Shown here: piece after piece, positions 1 to 8,832 of the stretch
Position numbering within the stretch: position 1 is the first letter of the stretch
Layout of the letters: every line of letters begins with the position of its first letter
Source: Protaetiibacter sp.
GTDB lineage: Bacteria; Actinomycetota; Actinomycetes; Actinomycetales; Microbacteriaceae
Direction: 5' to 3'
Length of the DNA: 36,616 nucleotides
Assembly: GCA_030150265.1 (NCBI GenBank)
Contig: JASLGG010000054.1
Span: 1 to 36,616, forward strand
The notes under the pieces: model-generated
The model's input: the letters and a program-made list of their open reading frames with translations, nothing else
Database searches by the model: none
What the model was told of the DNA's origin: nothing
Program-made: the position numbers and the translations under genes

Positions 1-567
1 GAGAAGGATGCCTCGGGTCACGCGTGGGACACCGCGAAGTCGTACGCCAAGGCCATCGGCGGCACGCGCGCGGGCGTCATCGAGACGACGTTCACCGAGG
101 AGACCGAGACCGACCTGTTCGGCGAGCAGGCCGTTCTGTGCGGCGGCATGTCGCACCTCGTCGAGTACGGCTTCGAGACGCTGACCGAGGCGGGCTACCA
201 GCCTGAGATCGCCTACTTCGAGGTGCTGCACGAGCTGAAGCTGATCGTCGACCTCATGTGGGAGGGCGGGATCGCGAAGCAGCGCTGGTCGATCTCCGAC
301 ACGGCAGAGTACGGCGACTACGTCTCGGGCCCGCGCGTCATCGACCCGCGCGTGAAGGAGAACATGCAGGGCGTGCTCGCCGACATCCAGTCGGGCGCGT
401 TCGCGAAGCGCTTCATCGCCGACCAGGACAACGGCGCGAAGGAGTTCCTCGAGCTCCGCGAGAAGGCCGCGCAGCACCCGATCGAGCAGGTCGGCCGCGA
501 GCTGCGCGCCCTCTTCTCGTGGAAGCAGCAGGACGCCGACTACACCGAGGGCAGCGCGGCGCGCTGA
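1..567 (+). CDS. ilvC: Ketol-acid reductoisomerase, C-terminal part (5' end outside window)
   Basis: This is the C-terminal 188 codons of the NADPH-dependent isomeroreductase of valine, isoleucine and leucine synthesis, open from the first base of the window. It shows the helical knotted domain of class I enzymes. The motif DLFGEQ (visible residues 38-43) carries the Mg-binding Asp and Glu, YFEVLHE (72-78) gives two further acidic ligands, and SISDTAEYGDYVSGPRV follows. The Rossmann domain lies upstream of the window. leuB and ilvE of the same pathway lie about 7-9 kb downstream on the same strand. A GC-rich hairpin follows the stop. The family assignment is secure; only the N-terminus is missing. 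Confidence 0.97.
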   Translation, partial: EKDASGHAWDTAKSYAKAIGGTRAGVIETTFTEETETDLFGEQAVLCGGMSHLVEYGFETLTEAGYQPEIAYFEVLHELKLIVDLMWEGGIAKQRWSISDTAEYGDYVSGPRVIDPRVKENMQGVLADIQSGAFAKRFIADQDNGAKEFLELREKAAQHPIEQVGRELRALFSWKQQDADYTEGSAAR

Positions 568-573
568 GTCCCG

Positions 574-596
574 CCCGCCGGCGAGCCGTCGGCGGG
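574..596 (+). terminator. Possible hairpin terminator after ilvC
   Basis: Arms cccgccg (574-580) and cggcggg (590-596) pair perfectly over a 9-base loop, 6 bases after the ilvC stop. There is no T-tract, so termination is only suggested by position and stem. Confidence 0.35.
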
Positions 597-731
597 AACT
601 GCTGCGATGCGGCGGGAGCGATGCTTCCGCCGCATCGCGCGTCATCCGGGCTTGCGCGGGGCGCACCGCATCCGCTCGAATGTTCCCAGCCGGTCGGCCG
701 ACCGGCGTTCCTCGCACCCCTCACCGCCACC

Positions 732-3491
732 GTGCCCTCTCGTCCTCTCCTCGAACGCGCGACCGAGCTCGCGGCGCTCGACCTCGCCCTCCTCGACGCC
801 GAGGCGGGCAGCACGCGCATCGTCGTCGTGCGCGGCGAGCCGGGCATCGGCAAGTCCTCGCTGCTCGACCACGCCGTGGACCGGGCCGTCCGCCGCGGCT
901 TCGCGGTGCGGCGCGCGACCTTCACGGTCGTGAGCGAGCAGACCGCCCACGGCCTGCTCTGGGAGTGGTTCGGCGCCGAGGCGTACGCCGACGCCGTGGC
1001 GCCGGTCTTCGACGGCCCCGCCGAGATGCTGCGCGGCGTGCTGCGCGGCGAGCGCACCGCGGAGCCGGTCGCGCTCACCTACGCCGCCCAGTGGGCCATC
1101 AGCGGCCTCGACGAGGAGCAGCCGCTGCTGCTCGCCGTCGACGACCTGCAGTGGGCCGATGCCGCGAGCAGGCGCCTGCTCACGACGCTCGCCGCGCGCC
1201 TCCTCACCGAGCGGGTCGCCATCGTGATCGCCGCGCGCCCCGACCCCGGGACGGACGCCGACCCCGCGGTCGCGGCGATGCTCGCGAGCCCGCGCACCAC
1301 GCTGCTCGAGCCGCGCCCGCTGAGCCTGGAGGCGGTCGGCGCGCTCGCCGACGGCACGGGCGCGGATGCCGCCCGGGTGCTCGAGGCGAGCGGCGGCGTG
1401 CCGTTCTACGTGCGCGAGCTCATCGATCACGGCACCGATCCCGGTCCGGCGCGCGTGCGGGAGGGGCTGCGCGAGAGGCTCGCGGCGCTTCCCGCCGACG
1501 CCCGTGCCGTCGTCGAGACCGCGGCTGTCGGCGCATCCGGCATCGACCCGGCGGTCATCGCGGATGCCGCGGACGTCTCGCCCGCGCGTCTCGCCGAGCT
1601 CCTGCCCCAGCTGGCGGCGGCGGGGCTCGTCGAGCGCCGCGAGGAGCGGATCGTCCCCACGCATCCGATCGTCATCGAGGGCGTGCTCGCGGGTCTCCCG
1701 GGCGAAAGGCGTGCCCAGCTGCACGCGCGGGTCGCGGATGCGCTCCGCGCGGCCGGTGCGCCGCTCCCCGCGATCGCCGCGCACGAGGCCGAGGCGCATC
1801 CGAGCGGCGACGCGCGGCGCGCCGGATCGCTCGCCGACGCCGCCCGCCAGGCGCTCGACGCCGGCACCCCCGCGATCGCGGCCCGCCTCTTCGCCCGCGC
1901 GCAGGCCGAGGGCGCCCTCACCGCGACGGCGGCGACCCAGCTCGCGCTCGAGGAGGGCAAGGCGCGCGTCATGGCGGGGGAGGCGGAGCGCGGCCTCGAG
2001 CTGATCCGCGGCGCGGTGCGCGATGTGGACGACCCGCGGCTGCGCGCCGAGCGCTATCTCGAGCTCGGCGACGCCGCCTACATGACGAGCGACTACGCCA
2101 CCGCGGGGGAGGCCTATGCGGCCGCGCGCACGGCGCTCGCCTCGGCGGCATCCGTCTCCGACGCGGAGCGGCGCATGATCCTCGCGAAGGTCGCCGCGAA
2201 CGAGTGGACGTTCGCCGTCAACCCCATGACGGGTCTCCTCGGCGAGATCGAGCAGCTCGAGGCCCAGCCCGAGCACCTCGACAGCGGCGCCGATCGAGCG
2301 ATCTTCGGCGTCCTCTCCCTCGCGGACGCGCTGGCGGGCGTCGAGGGCGCCGAACGCCGTGCGCGCCGGGCCTTCGCCGGGGTCCGCAGCTTCCCGGCGG
2401 GGGCCGCCGACGATCCGCTCACCTACATGGTGTCGGCCTCGCTCAATCTGCTGGCGCTCGTCGACGAGTGCGAGCTGTGGCTGTCGGCGGCCGTCGCCGA
2501 TGCGCGTGACTCCGGGAGCGTGCAGGGGTTCGGCACCGCGAGCTTCGCCCGCGGGGCGCTCCGGGTGGCGCATGGCCGGCTTCGTGCGGGGCTGGCCGAT
2601 CTCGAGGCGGCCCGCAACACCGCCGAGCTCGGATGGCGCACCTACTTCCCGGCCATGCAGTACTTCCTCGTCAAGGGCTATGTGCGCGCCGGCGAGATCG
2701 ACGCGGCGGGCGAGGTGGTGATGCTCGACGCGGGCCCGCAGCCCGAGACGTTCGCCACGGTCGGGCTCGCGGCGCGCCTGCTGCACCTCGTGGCGGCCGG
2801 ACGCGCGAGCGAGGCGGTCGCCTTCGCCGAGCGATCCCTCGTGCACTCGCAGAACGTCCTTCCCCTCATCGGCGAGGACTGGCGGATGCCGCTCGCCGAG
2901 GCGTATGCGGCCTGCGGCGACCCGGATGCCGCGCGACAGCAGCTGAGGGAGGCCCACGCGCTCGGCATGGCCGGCGTGTCCGCGCGCTCGCACGCCGAGC
3001 GCCTCATCCATTCGGCACGACTCGAGGGCGACCCGGCGGTCGCCGAGAGGCTGTATCGCCGCGTGCTGCGGCTCGTCGGCCCGGGGTACCACGAGGCGGC
3101 GGAGGCGCATCTCGGCCTCGCCGAGCTCGCGGCGACCCGGGGCGACCACGTGCCGGCACGTCGCCACGCACGCGACGCGTTCCGCTACGCCGTCCAGGAG
3201 GGCGCGCGGCCTCTCGCGCTCCGAGCACGCGCCGTGATCTCCCGGGTCGCCTCGGGCGACGAGCTGCTGCCGCCCGACGAGCGCGTGGGGCTCCTGAGCC
3301 CGAGCGAGTACCGCATCGCGGAGGCGGCGGCGCGCGGGGAGCGCAACCGCGAGATCGCGCGCTCGCAGTTCGTGACCGTCAAGACGGTCGAGTTCCACCT
3401 CGGCAACATCTATCGCAAGCTCGGCATCCGCTCGCGCGCCGAGCTCGCGACGATCCTCGGCGCCGCGCCGCACGCCCCCGATCCGGACTGA
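732..3491 (+). CDS. Large ATP-binding LuxR-family (LAL/MalT-like) transcriptional regulator
   Basis: A 919-residue regulator with the architecture of large ATP-binding LuxR proteins. The N-terminal AAA/NACHT-like ATPase has a Walker A GEPGIGKSS (about 35-43) and Walker B LLLAVDDLQWAD (about 131-142). A long alpha-helical, TPR-like middle follows. The C-terminal LuxR helix-turn-helix is at about 853-915 (LLSPSEYRIAEAAARG, then TVKTVEFHLGNIYRKLG). The GTG at 732 is chosen because homology to the ATPase begins at once (VPSRPLLERATEL). The frame stays open upstream, but that part looks like antisense or out-of-frame ilvC. No SD or -10 box is clear. Its inducer and targets are unknown; the downstream mtlD-like gene is only a possible target. 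Confidence 0.88.
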   Translation: MPSRPLLERATELAALDLALLDAEAGSTRIVVVRGEPGIGKSSLLDHAVDRAVRRGFAVRRATFTVVSEQTAHGLLWEWFGAEAYADAVAPVFDGPAEMLRGVLRGERTAEPVALTYAAQWAISGLDEEQPLLLAVDDLQWADAASRRLLTTLAARLLTERVAIVIAARPDPGTDADPAVAAMLASPRTTLLEPRPLSLEAVGALADGTGADAARVLEASGGVPFYVRELIDHGTDPGPARVREGLRERLAALPADARAVVETAAVGASGIDPAVIADAADVSPARLAELLPQLAAAGLVERREERIVPTHPIVIEGVLAGLPGERRAQLHARVADALRAAGAPLPAIAAHEAEAHPSGDARRAGSLADAARQALDAGTPAIAARLFARAQAEGALTATAATQLALEEGKARVMAGEAERGLELIRGAVRDVDDPRLRAERYLELGDAAYMTSDYATAGEAYAAARTALASAASVSDAERRMILAKVAANEWTFAVNPMTGLLGEIEQLEAQPEHLDSGADRAIFGVLSLADALAGVEGAERRARRAFAGVRSFPAGAADDPLTYMVSASLNLLALVDECELWLSAAVADARDSGSVQGFGTASFARGALRVAHGRLRAGLADLEAARNTAELGWRTYFPAMQYFLVKGYVRAGEIDAAGEVVMLDAGPQPETFATVGLAARLLHLVAAGRASEAVAFAERSLVHSQNVLPLIGEDWRMPLAEAYAACGDPDAARQQLREAHALGMAGVSARSHAERLIHSARLEGDPAVAERLYRRVLRLVGPGYHEAAEAHLGLAELAATRGDHVPARRHARDAFRYAVQEGARPLALRARAVISRVASGDELLPPDERVGLLSPSEYRIAEAAARGERNREIARSQFVTVKTVEFHLGNIYRKLGIRSRAELATILGAAPHAPDPD

Positions 3492-3565
3492 GCCGCGGAT
3501 GCGCTTCCGGGGCGCCGGAAGCACGCGGCCTGGCGACCCTTCGCGCACGGGGGTTGAATGAGGGC

Positions 3566-4699
3566 GTGACGGCGACGGCGGTGCATTTCGGGGCGGGCAA
3601 CATCGGGCGCGGTTTCGTGGCGCCGTTCCTGCGGCAGAGCGGCTACGAGGTGGTGTTCGCGGATGTCAGCGAGGAGCTCATCGGCGCCCTCCAGCGCCAG
3701 CCGAGCTATCGCGTGCACGAGGTGGGACCCGGGGGTCGCGAGCTCGTGATCGACGGCTACCGCGCGCTCGACTCGCGCGCGCATCCCGAGGCCGTGGCGG
3801 ATGAGATCGCCGGCGCCGACATCGTGACGACCGCGGTGGGGGTGCGCATCCTGCCCTTCGTGGCGCCGCTCGTGGCGGCGGGGCTCGCCCGGCGGCCCGC
3901 GGATGCCGCGCCCCTCGTGGTGATCGCGTGCGAGAACGCCATCGGCGGCACCGGCATCCTGGCGGAGGCGGTGCGCGGGCTCGGCGGCGCGATGGAGCGT
4001 GCGGTCTGGGCGGACTGCGCGATCGACCGCATCGTCCCGGAGCAGCACGGCGGCCTCGACGTGACGCTCGAGGCGTTCTGGGAGTGGGCGGTCGACCGCA
4101 CGCCGTTCGCGGGCGCGGAGCCCGCGCTCGCGGGCGTGCACTGGGTCGACGACCTCGAGCCCTACATCGAGCGCAAGCTCTTCACGGTCAACACGGGGCA
4201 CGCCTCGGCGGCCTACCTCGGCTACCTGCGCGGCATCCCGACGATCGCCGAGGCGCTCGCGGTGCCGGAGGTCGAGGCGGAGGTGCGCGCGGTGCTCGGC
4301 GAGACGAGCGCCCTGCTCGTGGACAAGCACGACTTCGCCCCGGAGGAGCAGCGGGCCTACCTCGAGACGACCCTCGCGCGCATCGCCGACCCCGAGCTGC
4401 CCGACAGCTGCGTGCGGGTCGGGCGGGCGCCGCTGCGCAAGATCGGCCGCCACGACCGCTTCATCGAGCCCGCCGCGCAGCTCGCCGAACGCGGTGAGCA
4501 CGTCGCCCACCTGCTCACCGCGCTCGGCGCCGCCCTCCGCTTCGACGCCCCCGACGACCCCGAGGCGGTCGAGCTGCAGTCGGCGCTCGTGCCCGGCGTC
4601 GACCCCGGCGCGCTCGCGACCGAGCTGTGCGGCATCGAGCCGGGGCATCCGCTGCACGCCCCCCTCGCCGAGGTGTTCCGGCTGCGTCTCGCATCCTGA
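3566..4699 (+). CDS. mtlD: Mannitol-1-phosphate 5-dehydrogenase (polyol dehydrogenase family)
   Basis: A 377-residue cytoplasmic NAD-dependent dehydrogenase that in characterised members interconverts mannitol 1-phosphate and fructose 6-phosphate. The N-terminal Rossmann motif HFGAGNIGRGF is at residues 7-17. The family's catalytic signature Lys-x4-Asn-x2-His is visible as K204, N209 and H212 (KLFTVNTGH). Length matches E. coli MtlD (about 382). GTG 3566 is chosen because TTGAAT (3554-3559) lies exactly 6 bases upstream, suggesting a leaderless transcript; an in-frame TTG at 3554 is less likely. No PTS mannitol genes are in the window, so the physiological substrate is inferred from family only. 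Confidence 0.9.
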   Translation: MTATAVHFGAGNIGRGFVAPFLRQSGYEVVFADVSEELIGALQRQPSYRVHEVGPGGRELVIDGYRALDSRAHPEAVADEIAGADIVTTAVGVRILPFVAPLVAAGLARRPADAAPLVVIACENAIGGTGILAEAVRGLGGAMERAVWADCAIDRIVPEQHGGLDVTLEAFWEWAVDRTPFAGAEPALAGVHWVDDLEPYIERKLFTVNTGHASAAYLGYLRGIPTIAEALAVPEVEAEVRAVLGETSALLVDKHDFAPEEQRAYLETTLARIADPELPDSCVRVGRAPLRKIGRHDRFIEPAAQLAERGEHVAHLLTALGAALRFDAPDDPEAVELQSALVPGVDPGALATELCGIEPGHPLHAPLAEVFRLRLAS

Positions 4700-4722
4700 G
4701 CCCGCTGGGGCAGGATGGAGGG

Positions 4723-5199
4723 GTGAGCACGCGCGAGCCCGATCCGGCCGAGGAGCCGGACGACGACGCCGCCCTGCACTGGGAGGGCGACGAGGCCCGC
4801 GGACAGACGGCGCCGCGGATGCGCGTGCCCGGTCCCGGCGCGCCCGACGGGGAGCCGCAGGATGCGGACGACGAGCCGGAGCCCGCGCCGCCGCGCCGCC
4901 CCGGCGAGCTCGCGCTGCTCGTGGCGACCGGGGTGTTCGCCGCCGTCTACCTGGCGATGTCGGTCGGCTGGATCGTCTCCGTGCAGATGCTCGTGTACCC
5001 GGGCCTCGACCTGCTCGGCGAGATCATGTGGCAGTTCGGGGAGTTCCTCTCCATGATCGCCCCGGCGCTGTGGTTCGCCGCCGCGTTCTCCCTCACGCCG
5101 GAGGGCTCGCGTCACCGCGGCCTCCGGCGCATCGTCGCGCTGCTGATCGGGGTGCTCGTGCTCGTGCCGTGGCCCGTGCTGCTGGGGGTGCTCGGATGA
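4723..5199 (+). CDS. Small membrane protein with acidic disordered N-terminus
   Basis: A 158-residue protein of unknown function. Residues 1-60 are rich in Asp, Glu, Pro and Ala and probably disordered. Three hydrophobic segments follow at about 63-85, 108-124 and 136-157. I recognise no catalytic motif. GTG 4723 is preceded by CAGGAT (4711-4716) with a 6-base gap, fitting leaderless initiation; GGAGG in the gap could also act as a ribosome site. The stop overlaps the start of the next small membrane gene (ATGA), so the two are probably translated together and may act together. Confidence 0.8.
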   Translation: MSTREPDPAEEPDDDAALHWEGDEARGQTAPRMRVPGPGAPDGEPQDADDEPEPAPPRRPGELALLVATGVFAAVYLAMSVGWIVSVQMLVYPGLDLLGEIMWQFGEFLSMIAPALWFAAAFSLTPEGSRHRGLRRIVALLIGVLVLVPWPVLLGVLG

Positions 5200-5513
5200 G
5201 ATCCCGTGTCCCCGCCGCCGTCATCGCGATCGTGTTCGCGCTGCTCTTCGGCTGGTTCCTCTACCTGGCCCTCGTCAACCTGCTGAGCGTGCCGCCCACC
5301 TACGAGGCCGTCGGCTTCGGCGACCGGATCCCGTGGGCGCTGCTCGTGGCGGGCGTCGCGCTGCCCGCGCTGCTCTACGCGGCGGCGCTGTGGCTCGGCC
5401 TGCGGCAGAGCCTCACCAATCGCGTCCTGGTGTTCGCCGCCGGGCTCGCGGCGACGGCGGCCACCTCCTTCGGCCTCTACGCGCTGTCGGCCTACCTCGT
5501 CAGCCTGGGCTGA
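5196..5513 (+). CDS. Small three-helix membrane protein
   Basis: A 105-residue hydrophobic protein with probable membrane segments at about 6-30, 44-66 and 77-102. It starts at ATG 5196 inside the stop of the preceding gene (ATGA overlap), so it is translationally coupled to it. No family motif is recognised. It ends 115 bases before serA. Function unknown; the pairing with the upstream membrane protein suggests a two-subunit membrane unit, which is inference. Confidence 0.78.
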   Translation: MRSRVPAAVIAIVFALLFGWFLYLALVNLLSVPPTYEAVGFGDRIPWALLVAGVALPALLYAAALWLGLRQSLTNRVLVFAAGLAATAATSFGLYALSAYLVSLG

Positions 5514-5542
5514 TCGCGACGAAACGGGCATACGGCGTCCGG

Positions 5543-5548
5543 TAGGCT
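5543..5548 (+). promoter_or_regulatory. -10 box of serA promoter
   Basis: TAGGCT stands in the 115-base gap before serA. Transcription would start near 5555, giving a leader of about 73 bases ending in the GAAGGA ribosome site at 5616-5621. No good -35 box is visible. Confidence 0.45.
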
Positions 5549-5628
5549 GCCTGTGCCGCGCCAGCGCACGTCTCGGCGCCGTTCTCCCGCGGCCGCCCGG
5601 TCGCAGTCCCCGCACGAAGGAACAGCCT

Positions 5629-7224
5629 GTGGCCAAGCCGGTCGTCCTGATCGCCGAACAACTCTCGCCCGCGACCGTCGAGGCCCTGGGGCCCGACTTC
5701 GACATCCGCTCCGTCGACGGCACCGACCGCGGGGCGCTCCTCACGGCGCTCGCCGAGGCGAGCGCCGTGCTGATCCGCTCGGCGACCCAGATCGACGCGG
5801 AGGCGCTCGCCGCGGCGCCCGCGCTCAAGGTCGTCGCACGCGCGGGCGTCGGGCTCGACAACGTCGACATCAAGGCGGCCACCGAAGCCGGGGTCATGGT
5901 CGTGAACGCGCCGACCTCCAACATCATCAGCGCCGCCGAGCTCACCGTGGGCCACATCCTGAGCCTCGCCCGCCACATCCCGGCCGCCCACGCGAGCCTC
6001 GCCGCGGGGGAGTGGAAGCGCTCGAAGTACACGGGCACCGAGCTCTTCGAGAAGACCGTCGGCATCATCGGCCTCGGCCGCATCGGAGCCCTCATCACGG
6101 CGCGCCTGCAGGCGTTCGGGGTGGAGGTCGTGGCCTACGACCCCTACGTCACGCCGGCTCGGGCCCAGCAGCTCGGGGTGCGCCTGGTGAGCCTCGACGA
6201 GCTGCTCGAGCAGTCCGACTTCATCACCATCCACATGCCGAAGACGCCCGAGACCACGGGCATGATCTCCACCGCCCAGCTCGCGCTCATGAAGCCGACG
6301 GCCTACATCGTCAACGTCGCGCGCGGCGGCCTCATCGACGAGGACGCGCTGCACGAGGCGCTCACGACCGGCGTCATCGCGGGTGCCGGGCTCGACGTCT
6401 TCGTCTCGGAGCCGCCCACCGACACGCGGCTGACCGCGCTCCCGAACGTGGTCGTCACCCCGCACCTCGGCGCCTCGACCGACGAGGCGCAGGAGAAGGC
6501 GGGCGTCTCGGTGGCCCGGAGCGTGCGTCTCGCGCTCGAGGGCGAGCTGGTGCCGGATGCCGTGAACGTCGCCGGCGGAGTCATCGACCCCTTCGTGCGT
6601 CCCGGCATCGCACTCGTCGAGAAGCTCGGCCAGGTGCTCGCGGCGGTCGCCGGGCACGGCGCCCTCACCGACCTCGAGGTCGACGTGCGCGGCGAGCTCG
6701 CCGCCTACGACGTGAGCGTCTACCGTCTCGCGGCGCTCAAGGGCTACTTCACGAACCTCGTCACCGAGAACGTGTCGTACGTCAACGCGCCGCTCCTCGC
6801 CGAGCAGCGCGGCATCGCCTCGAGCCTCAACGTGTCGGAGGAGTCGAAGGACTACCGCAACACGACGACGCTGCGCGGCGTGCTGTCCGACGGCACCGCC
6901 GTCGAGGTCGCGGGAACCCTCGCCGGCACGAAGATGACCGAGAAGATCGTGGGCCTGAACGGCTACGACATCGAGGTGCCGATCGCGGAGCACCACATCG
7001 TGATGTTCTACACCGACCGGCCGGGCATCGTCGCCGTCTACGGCAAGGAGTTCGGCGAGGCCGGCATCAACATCGCGGGCATGCAGATCGCGCGCCGCAG
7101 CGCCGGCGGGCAGGCGCTGTCGATCATCACGGTCGACTCGCCGGTGCCCGACGAGGTGCTCGAGCGGGTGCGGGTCGCGATCGAGGCCGACGAGGTGCGC
7201 GAGATCGACATCGTCGAGGCCTGA
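5629..7224 (+). CDS. serA: D-3-phosphoglycerate dehydrogenase
   Basis: A 531-residue enzyme oxidising 3-phosphoglycerate to 3-phosphohydroxypyruvate, the first step of serine synthesis, with NAD. The nucleotide-binding motif GLGRIG is at 148-153. The catalytic triad of 2-hydroxyacid dehydrogenases is visible as R232 (NVARGG), E261 (VSEPP) and H279 (TPHLGAS). An intervening ASB-type domain and a C-terminal ACT domain (about 455-531, including HHIVMFYTDRPGIVAVYG) make this the long mycobacterial type, which is known for serine feedback inhibition. GTG 5629 follows GAAGGA by 7 bases. A strong hairpin lies directly downstream. Confidence 0.97.
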   Translation: MAKPVVLIAEQLSPATVEALGPDFDIRSVDGTDRGALLTALAEASAVLIRSATQIDAEALAAAPALKVVARAGVGLDNVDIKAATEAGVMVVNAPTSNIISAAELTVGHILSLARHIPAAHASLAAGEWKRSKYTGTELFEKTVGIIGLGRIGALITARLQAFGVEVVAYDPYVTPARAQQLGVRLVSLDELLEQSDFITIHMPKTPETTGMISTAQLALMKPTAYIVNVARGGLIDEDALHEALTTGVIAGAGLDVFVSEPPTDTRLTALPNVVVTPHLGASTDEAQEKAGVSVARSVRLALEGELVPDAVNVAGGVIDPFVRPGIALVEKLGQVLAAVAGHGALTDLEVDVRGELAAYDVSVYRLAALKGYFTNLVTENVSYVNAPLLAEQRGIASSLNVSEESKDYRNTTTLRGVLSDGTAVEVAGTLAGTKMTEKIVGLNGYDIEVPIAEHHIVMFYTDRPGIVAVYGKEFGEAGINIAGMQIARRSAGGQALSIITVDSPVPDEVLERVRVAIEADEVREIDIVEA

Positions 7225-7241
7225 GGCCCCCGCAGACGCGA

Positions 7242-7302
7242 CGGGGCCGCGACGTCCACCCGAAAGACGTCGCGGCCCCGCGCGCGGCTCGGGCCGCGCG
7301 CG
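7242..7302. terminator. Overlapping hairpins between convergent serA and DUF6458 gene
   Basis: A perfect 14-bp stem (arms 7243-7256 and 7266-7279; 15 bp if the outer C-G pair 7242/7280 is counted) is followed by a second 8-10 bp stem (arms 7279-7288 and 7293-7302) around a TCGG loop. They sit exactly between the serA stop and the stop of the reverse gene, so they probably terminate both transcripts. Neither has a T-tract. The outer bases 7279-7280 belong to both stems, so the two full forms compete. Confidence 0.7.
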
Positions 7303-7306
7303 CCCG

Positions 7307-7561
7307 CTACGGAAGCGGGTCGCTCTCCGTCGACCGCTGGTCGACGCGTGCTCCGGTCTGCGGGTCCACATCGGTGCGCACGGTCGTGACCGACTGGCGC
7401 TTGCGCATCATCAGCACGAGGCCGATGATGACGACGACCACGCCGGCGCCCATGCAGAGGTAGCCGACGAGGTGCAGGTCGATCCAGTCGACCTGCACGT
7501 TGAGCGCGAAGGCCAGGATGGCCCCGACCACGAAGAGGAAGATGCCGAGCCCGATGCTCAT
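7307..7561 (-). CDS. DUF6458-type small membrane protein
   Basis: An 84-residue protein starting MSIGLGIFLFVVGAILAF. Two hydrophobic helices (about 3-20 and 27-48) are joined by the conserved-looking VQVDWIDLHLVGY segment and followed by a basic stretch (MRKRQ) and a polar Thr/Asp-rich tail. This matches my memory of the actinobacterial DUF6458 family, whose function is not known to me. ATG at 7561 has a good AAGGAG ribosome site. A TATCGT -10 box on the minus strand at 7612-7607 would give a leader of about 39 bases. It converges on serA. Confidence 0.85.
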   Translation of the reverse strand: MSIGLGIFLFVVGAILAFALNVQVDWIDLHLVGYLCMGAGVVVVIIGLVLMMRKRQSVTTVRTDVDPQTGARVDQRSTESDPLP

Positions 7562-7734
7562 GGGATTCTCCTTCTGTCTCCGGCCCCTTCTCGAGGCCGC
7601 TCCGCCACGATAGGAAGGGCGCCCGGTTCGGGACAGCCCGTTGACGGGCGGCCTCCGAGACGCTAAGCGCGGGCGCGGGCGGTGCCGCATCCGGGCATGC
7701 CGGAGCGGGCAGATGCGGCCGATAGCCTGGGAGC

Positions 7735-8781
7735 ATGAGCCGCACCATCGACCTCGCCGTGATCGCCGGAGACGGAATCGGACCCGAAGTGACGGCGGAG
7801 GCGGTGAAGGTGCTCGAGGCGGCGCTCGCGGGCACCGCGACGCTCGCCGTGACGCCGTACCCCTTCGGCGCCGGCCACTACCTCGAGACGGGCCGCATCC
7901 TCGAGGACGACGACCTCGCATCCCTCCGCCGCCACGACGCGATCCTGCTCGGCGCGGTGGGCGGCGACCCCCGCGACCCGCGCCTCGCGGGCGGCATCAT
8001 CGAGCGGGGCCTGCTGCTGAAGCTCCGCTTCGCCTTCGACCACTATGTCAACCTCCGCCCGACGCGCCTGTACCCGACGGTCACGAGCCCGCTCGCGAAC
8101 CCCGGCGAGGTCGACTTCGTGGTGGTGCGGGAGGGCACCGAGGGGCCGTACGTCGGCAACGGCGGCAGCATCCGGAAGGGCACGCCGCAGGAGATCGCCA
8201 ACGAGCTGAGCGTCAACACCGCCTTCGGAGTGGAGCGCGTCGTGCGCTACGCCTTCGAGCTGGCCGAGAAGCGCCGCCGGAAGCTCACCCTCGTGCACAA
8301 GACGAACGTGCTCACCAACGCCGGAGGGCTGTGGGCGCGCATCGTCGAGGCGGAGGCGGCCAATCACCCGGAGGTGGCGTGGGATTACCTGCACGTCGAC
8401 GCCGCGACCATCTTCTTCGTGACCGACCCTGCTAGGTTCGACGTCATCGTCACCGACAATCTCTTCGGCGACATCCTCACCGATCTGGCCGGCGCCATCA
8501 GCGGCGGCATCGGACTGGCGGCCTCGGGCAACCTCAACCCGGATGGCGCGTTCCCCAGCATGTTCGAGCCGGTTCACGGATCCGCGCCCGACATCGCAGG
8601 CCTCCAGAAGGCCGACCCCACGGCCGCGATCCTGTCGACCGCCCTCCTGCTCGACCACCTCGGGCTGCCGGAGGTCGCCCGGCGGGTGGAGCGGGCCGTG
8701 GCGGACGACCTCGCCGAGAGAGGGGCCACCCCCCGCACGACCGCCGAGGCGGGCACCGCGATCGCGGCCCGGCTCGGCTGA
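7735..8781 (+). CDS. leuB: 3-isopropylmalate dehydrogenase
   Basis: A 348-residue enzyme of leucine synthesis that oxidises and decarboxylates 3-isopropylmalate with NAD and Mg. Family features visible are IAGDGIGPEV near the N-terminus, VVVREGTEGPYVG, the catalytic lysine in LVHKTNVL, the signature DNLFGDILTDLAGAISGGIG, and EPVHGSAPDIAG for cofactor binding. ATG 7735 is exactly 6 bases after the -10 box TAGCCT (7723-7728), so the mRNA is probably leaderless. ilvE begins 51 bases downstream with its own -10 box. Confidence 0.97.
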   Translation: MSRTIDLAVIAGDGIGPEVTAEAVKVLEAALAGTATLAVTPYPFGAGHYLETGRILEDDDLASLRRHDAILLGAVGGDPRDPRLAGGIIERGLLLKLRFAFDHYVNLRPTRLYPTVTSPLANPGEVDFVVVREGTEGPYVGNGGSIRKGTPQEIANELSVNTAFGVERVVRYAFELAEKRRRKLTLVHKTNVLTNAGGLWARIVEAEAANHPEVAWDYLHVDAATIFFVTDPARFDVIVTDNLFGDILTDLAGAISGGIGLAASGNLNPDGAFPSMFEPVHGSAPDIAGLQKADPTAAILSTALLLDHLGLPEVARRVERAVADDLAERGATPRTTAEAGTAIAARLG

Positions 8782-8801
8782 GAGGCCGCGCGGGCGCACA
8801 A

Positions 8802-8807
8802 TAGAGT
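8802..8807 (+). promoter_or_regulatory. -10 box of ilvE promoter
   Basis: TAGAGT between leuB and ilvE. It would start transcription near 8814 and leave a leader of about 18 bases before ATG 8833. No leader peptide or attenuator is visible. Confidence 0.45.
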
Positions 8808-8832
8808 CCACACCGCGAGAAGACGAGCAGCC

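Noticed and set aside
258..731. N-terminal extension of the LuxR-type regulator
   Set aside because: The frame is open but runs through ilvC and a hairpin; the family homology begins right after GTG 732.
642..3548. Minus-strand open frame of 968 codons opposite the LuxR-type regulator
   Set aside because: The plus-strand frame contains Walker and HTH motifs; the reverse frame contains none.
8782..8832. Attenuator or leader peptide upstream of ilvE
   Set aside because: The gap is only 51 bases, with no run of branched-chain codons and no alternative hairpins.
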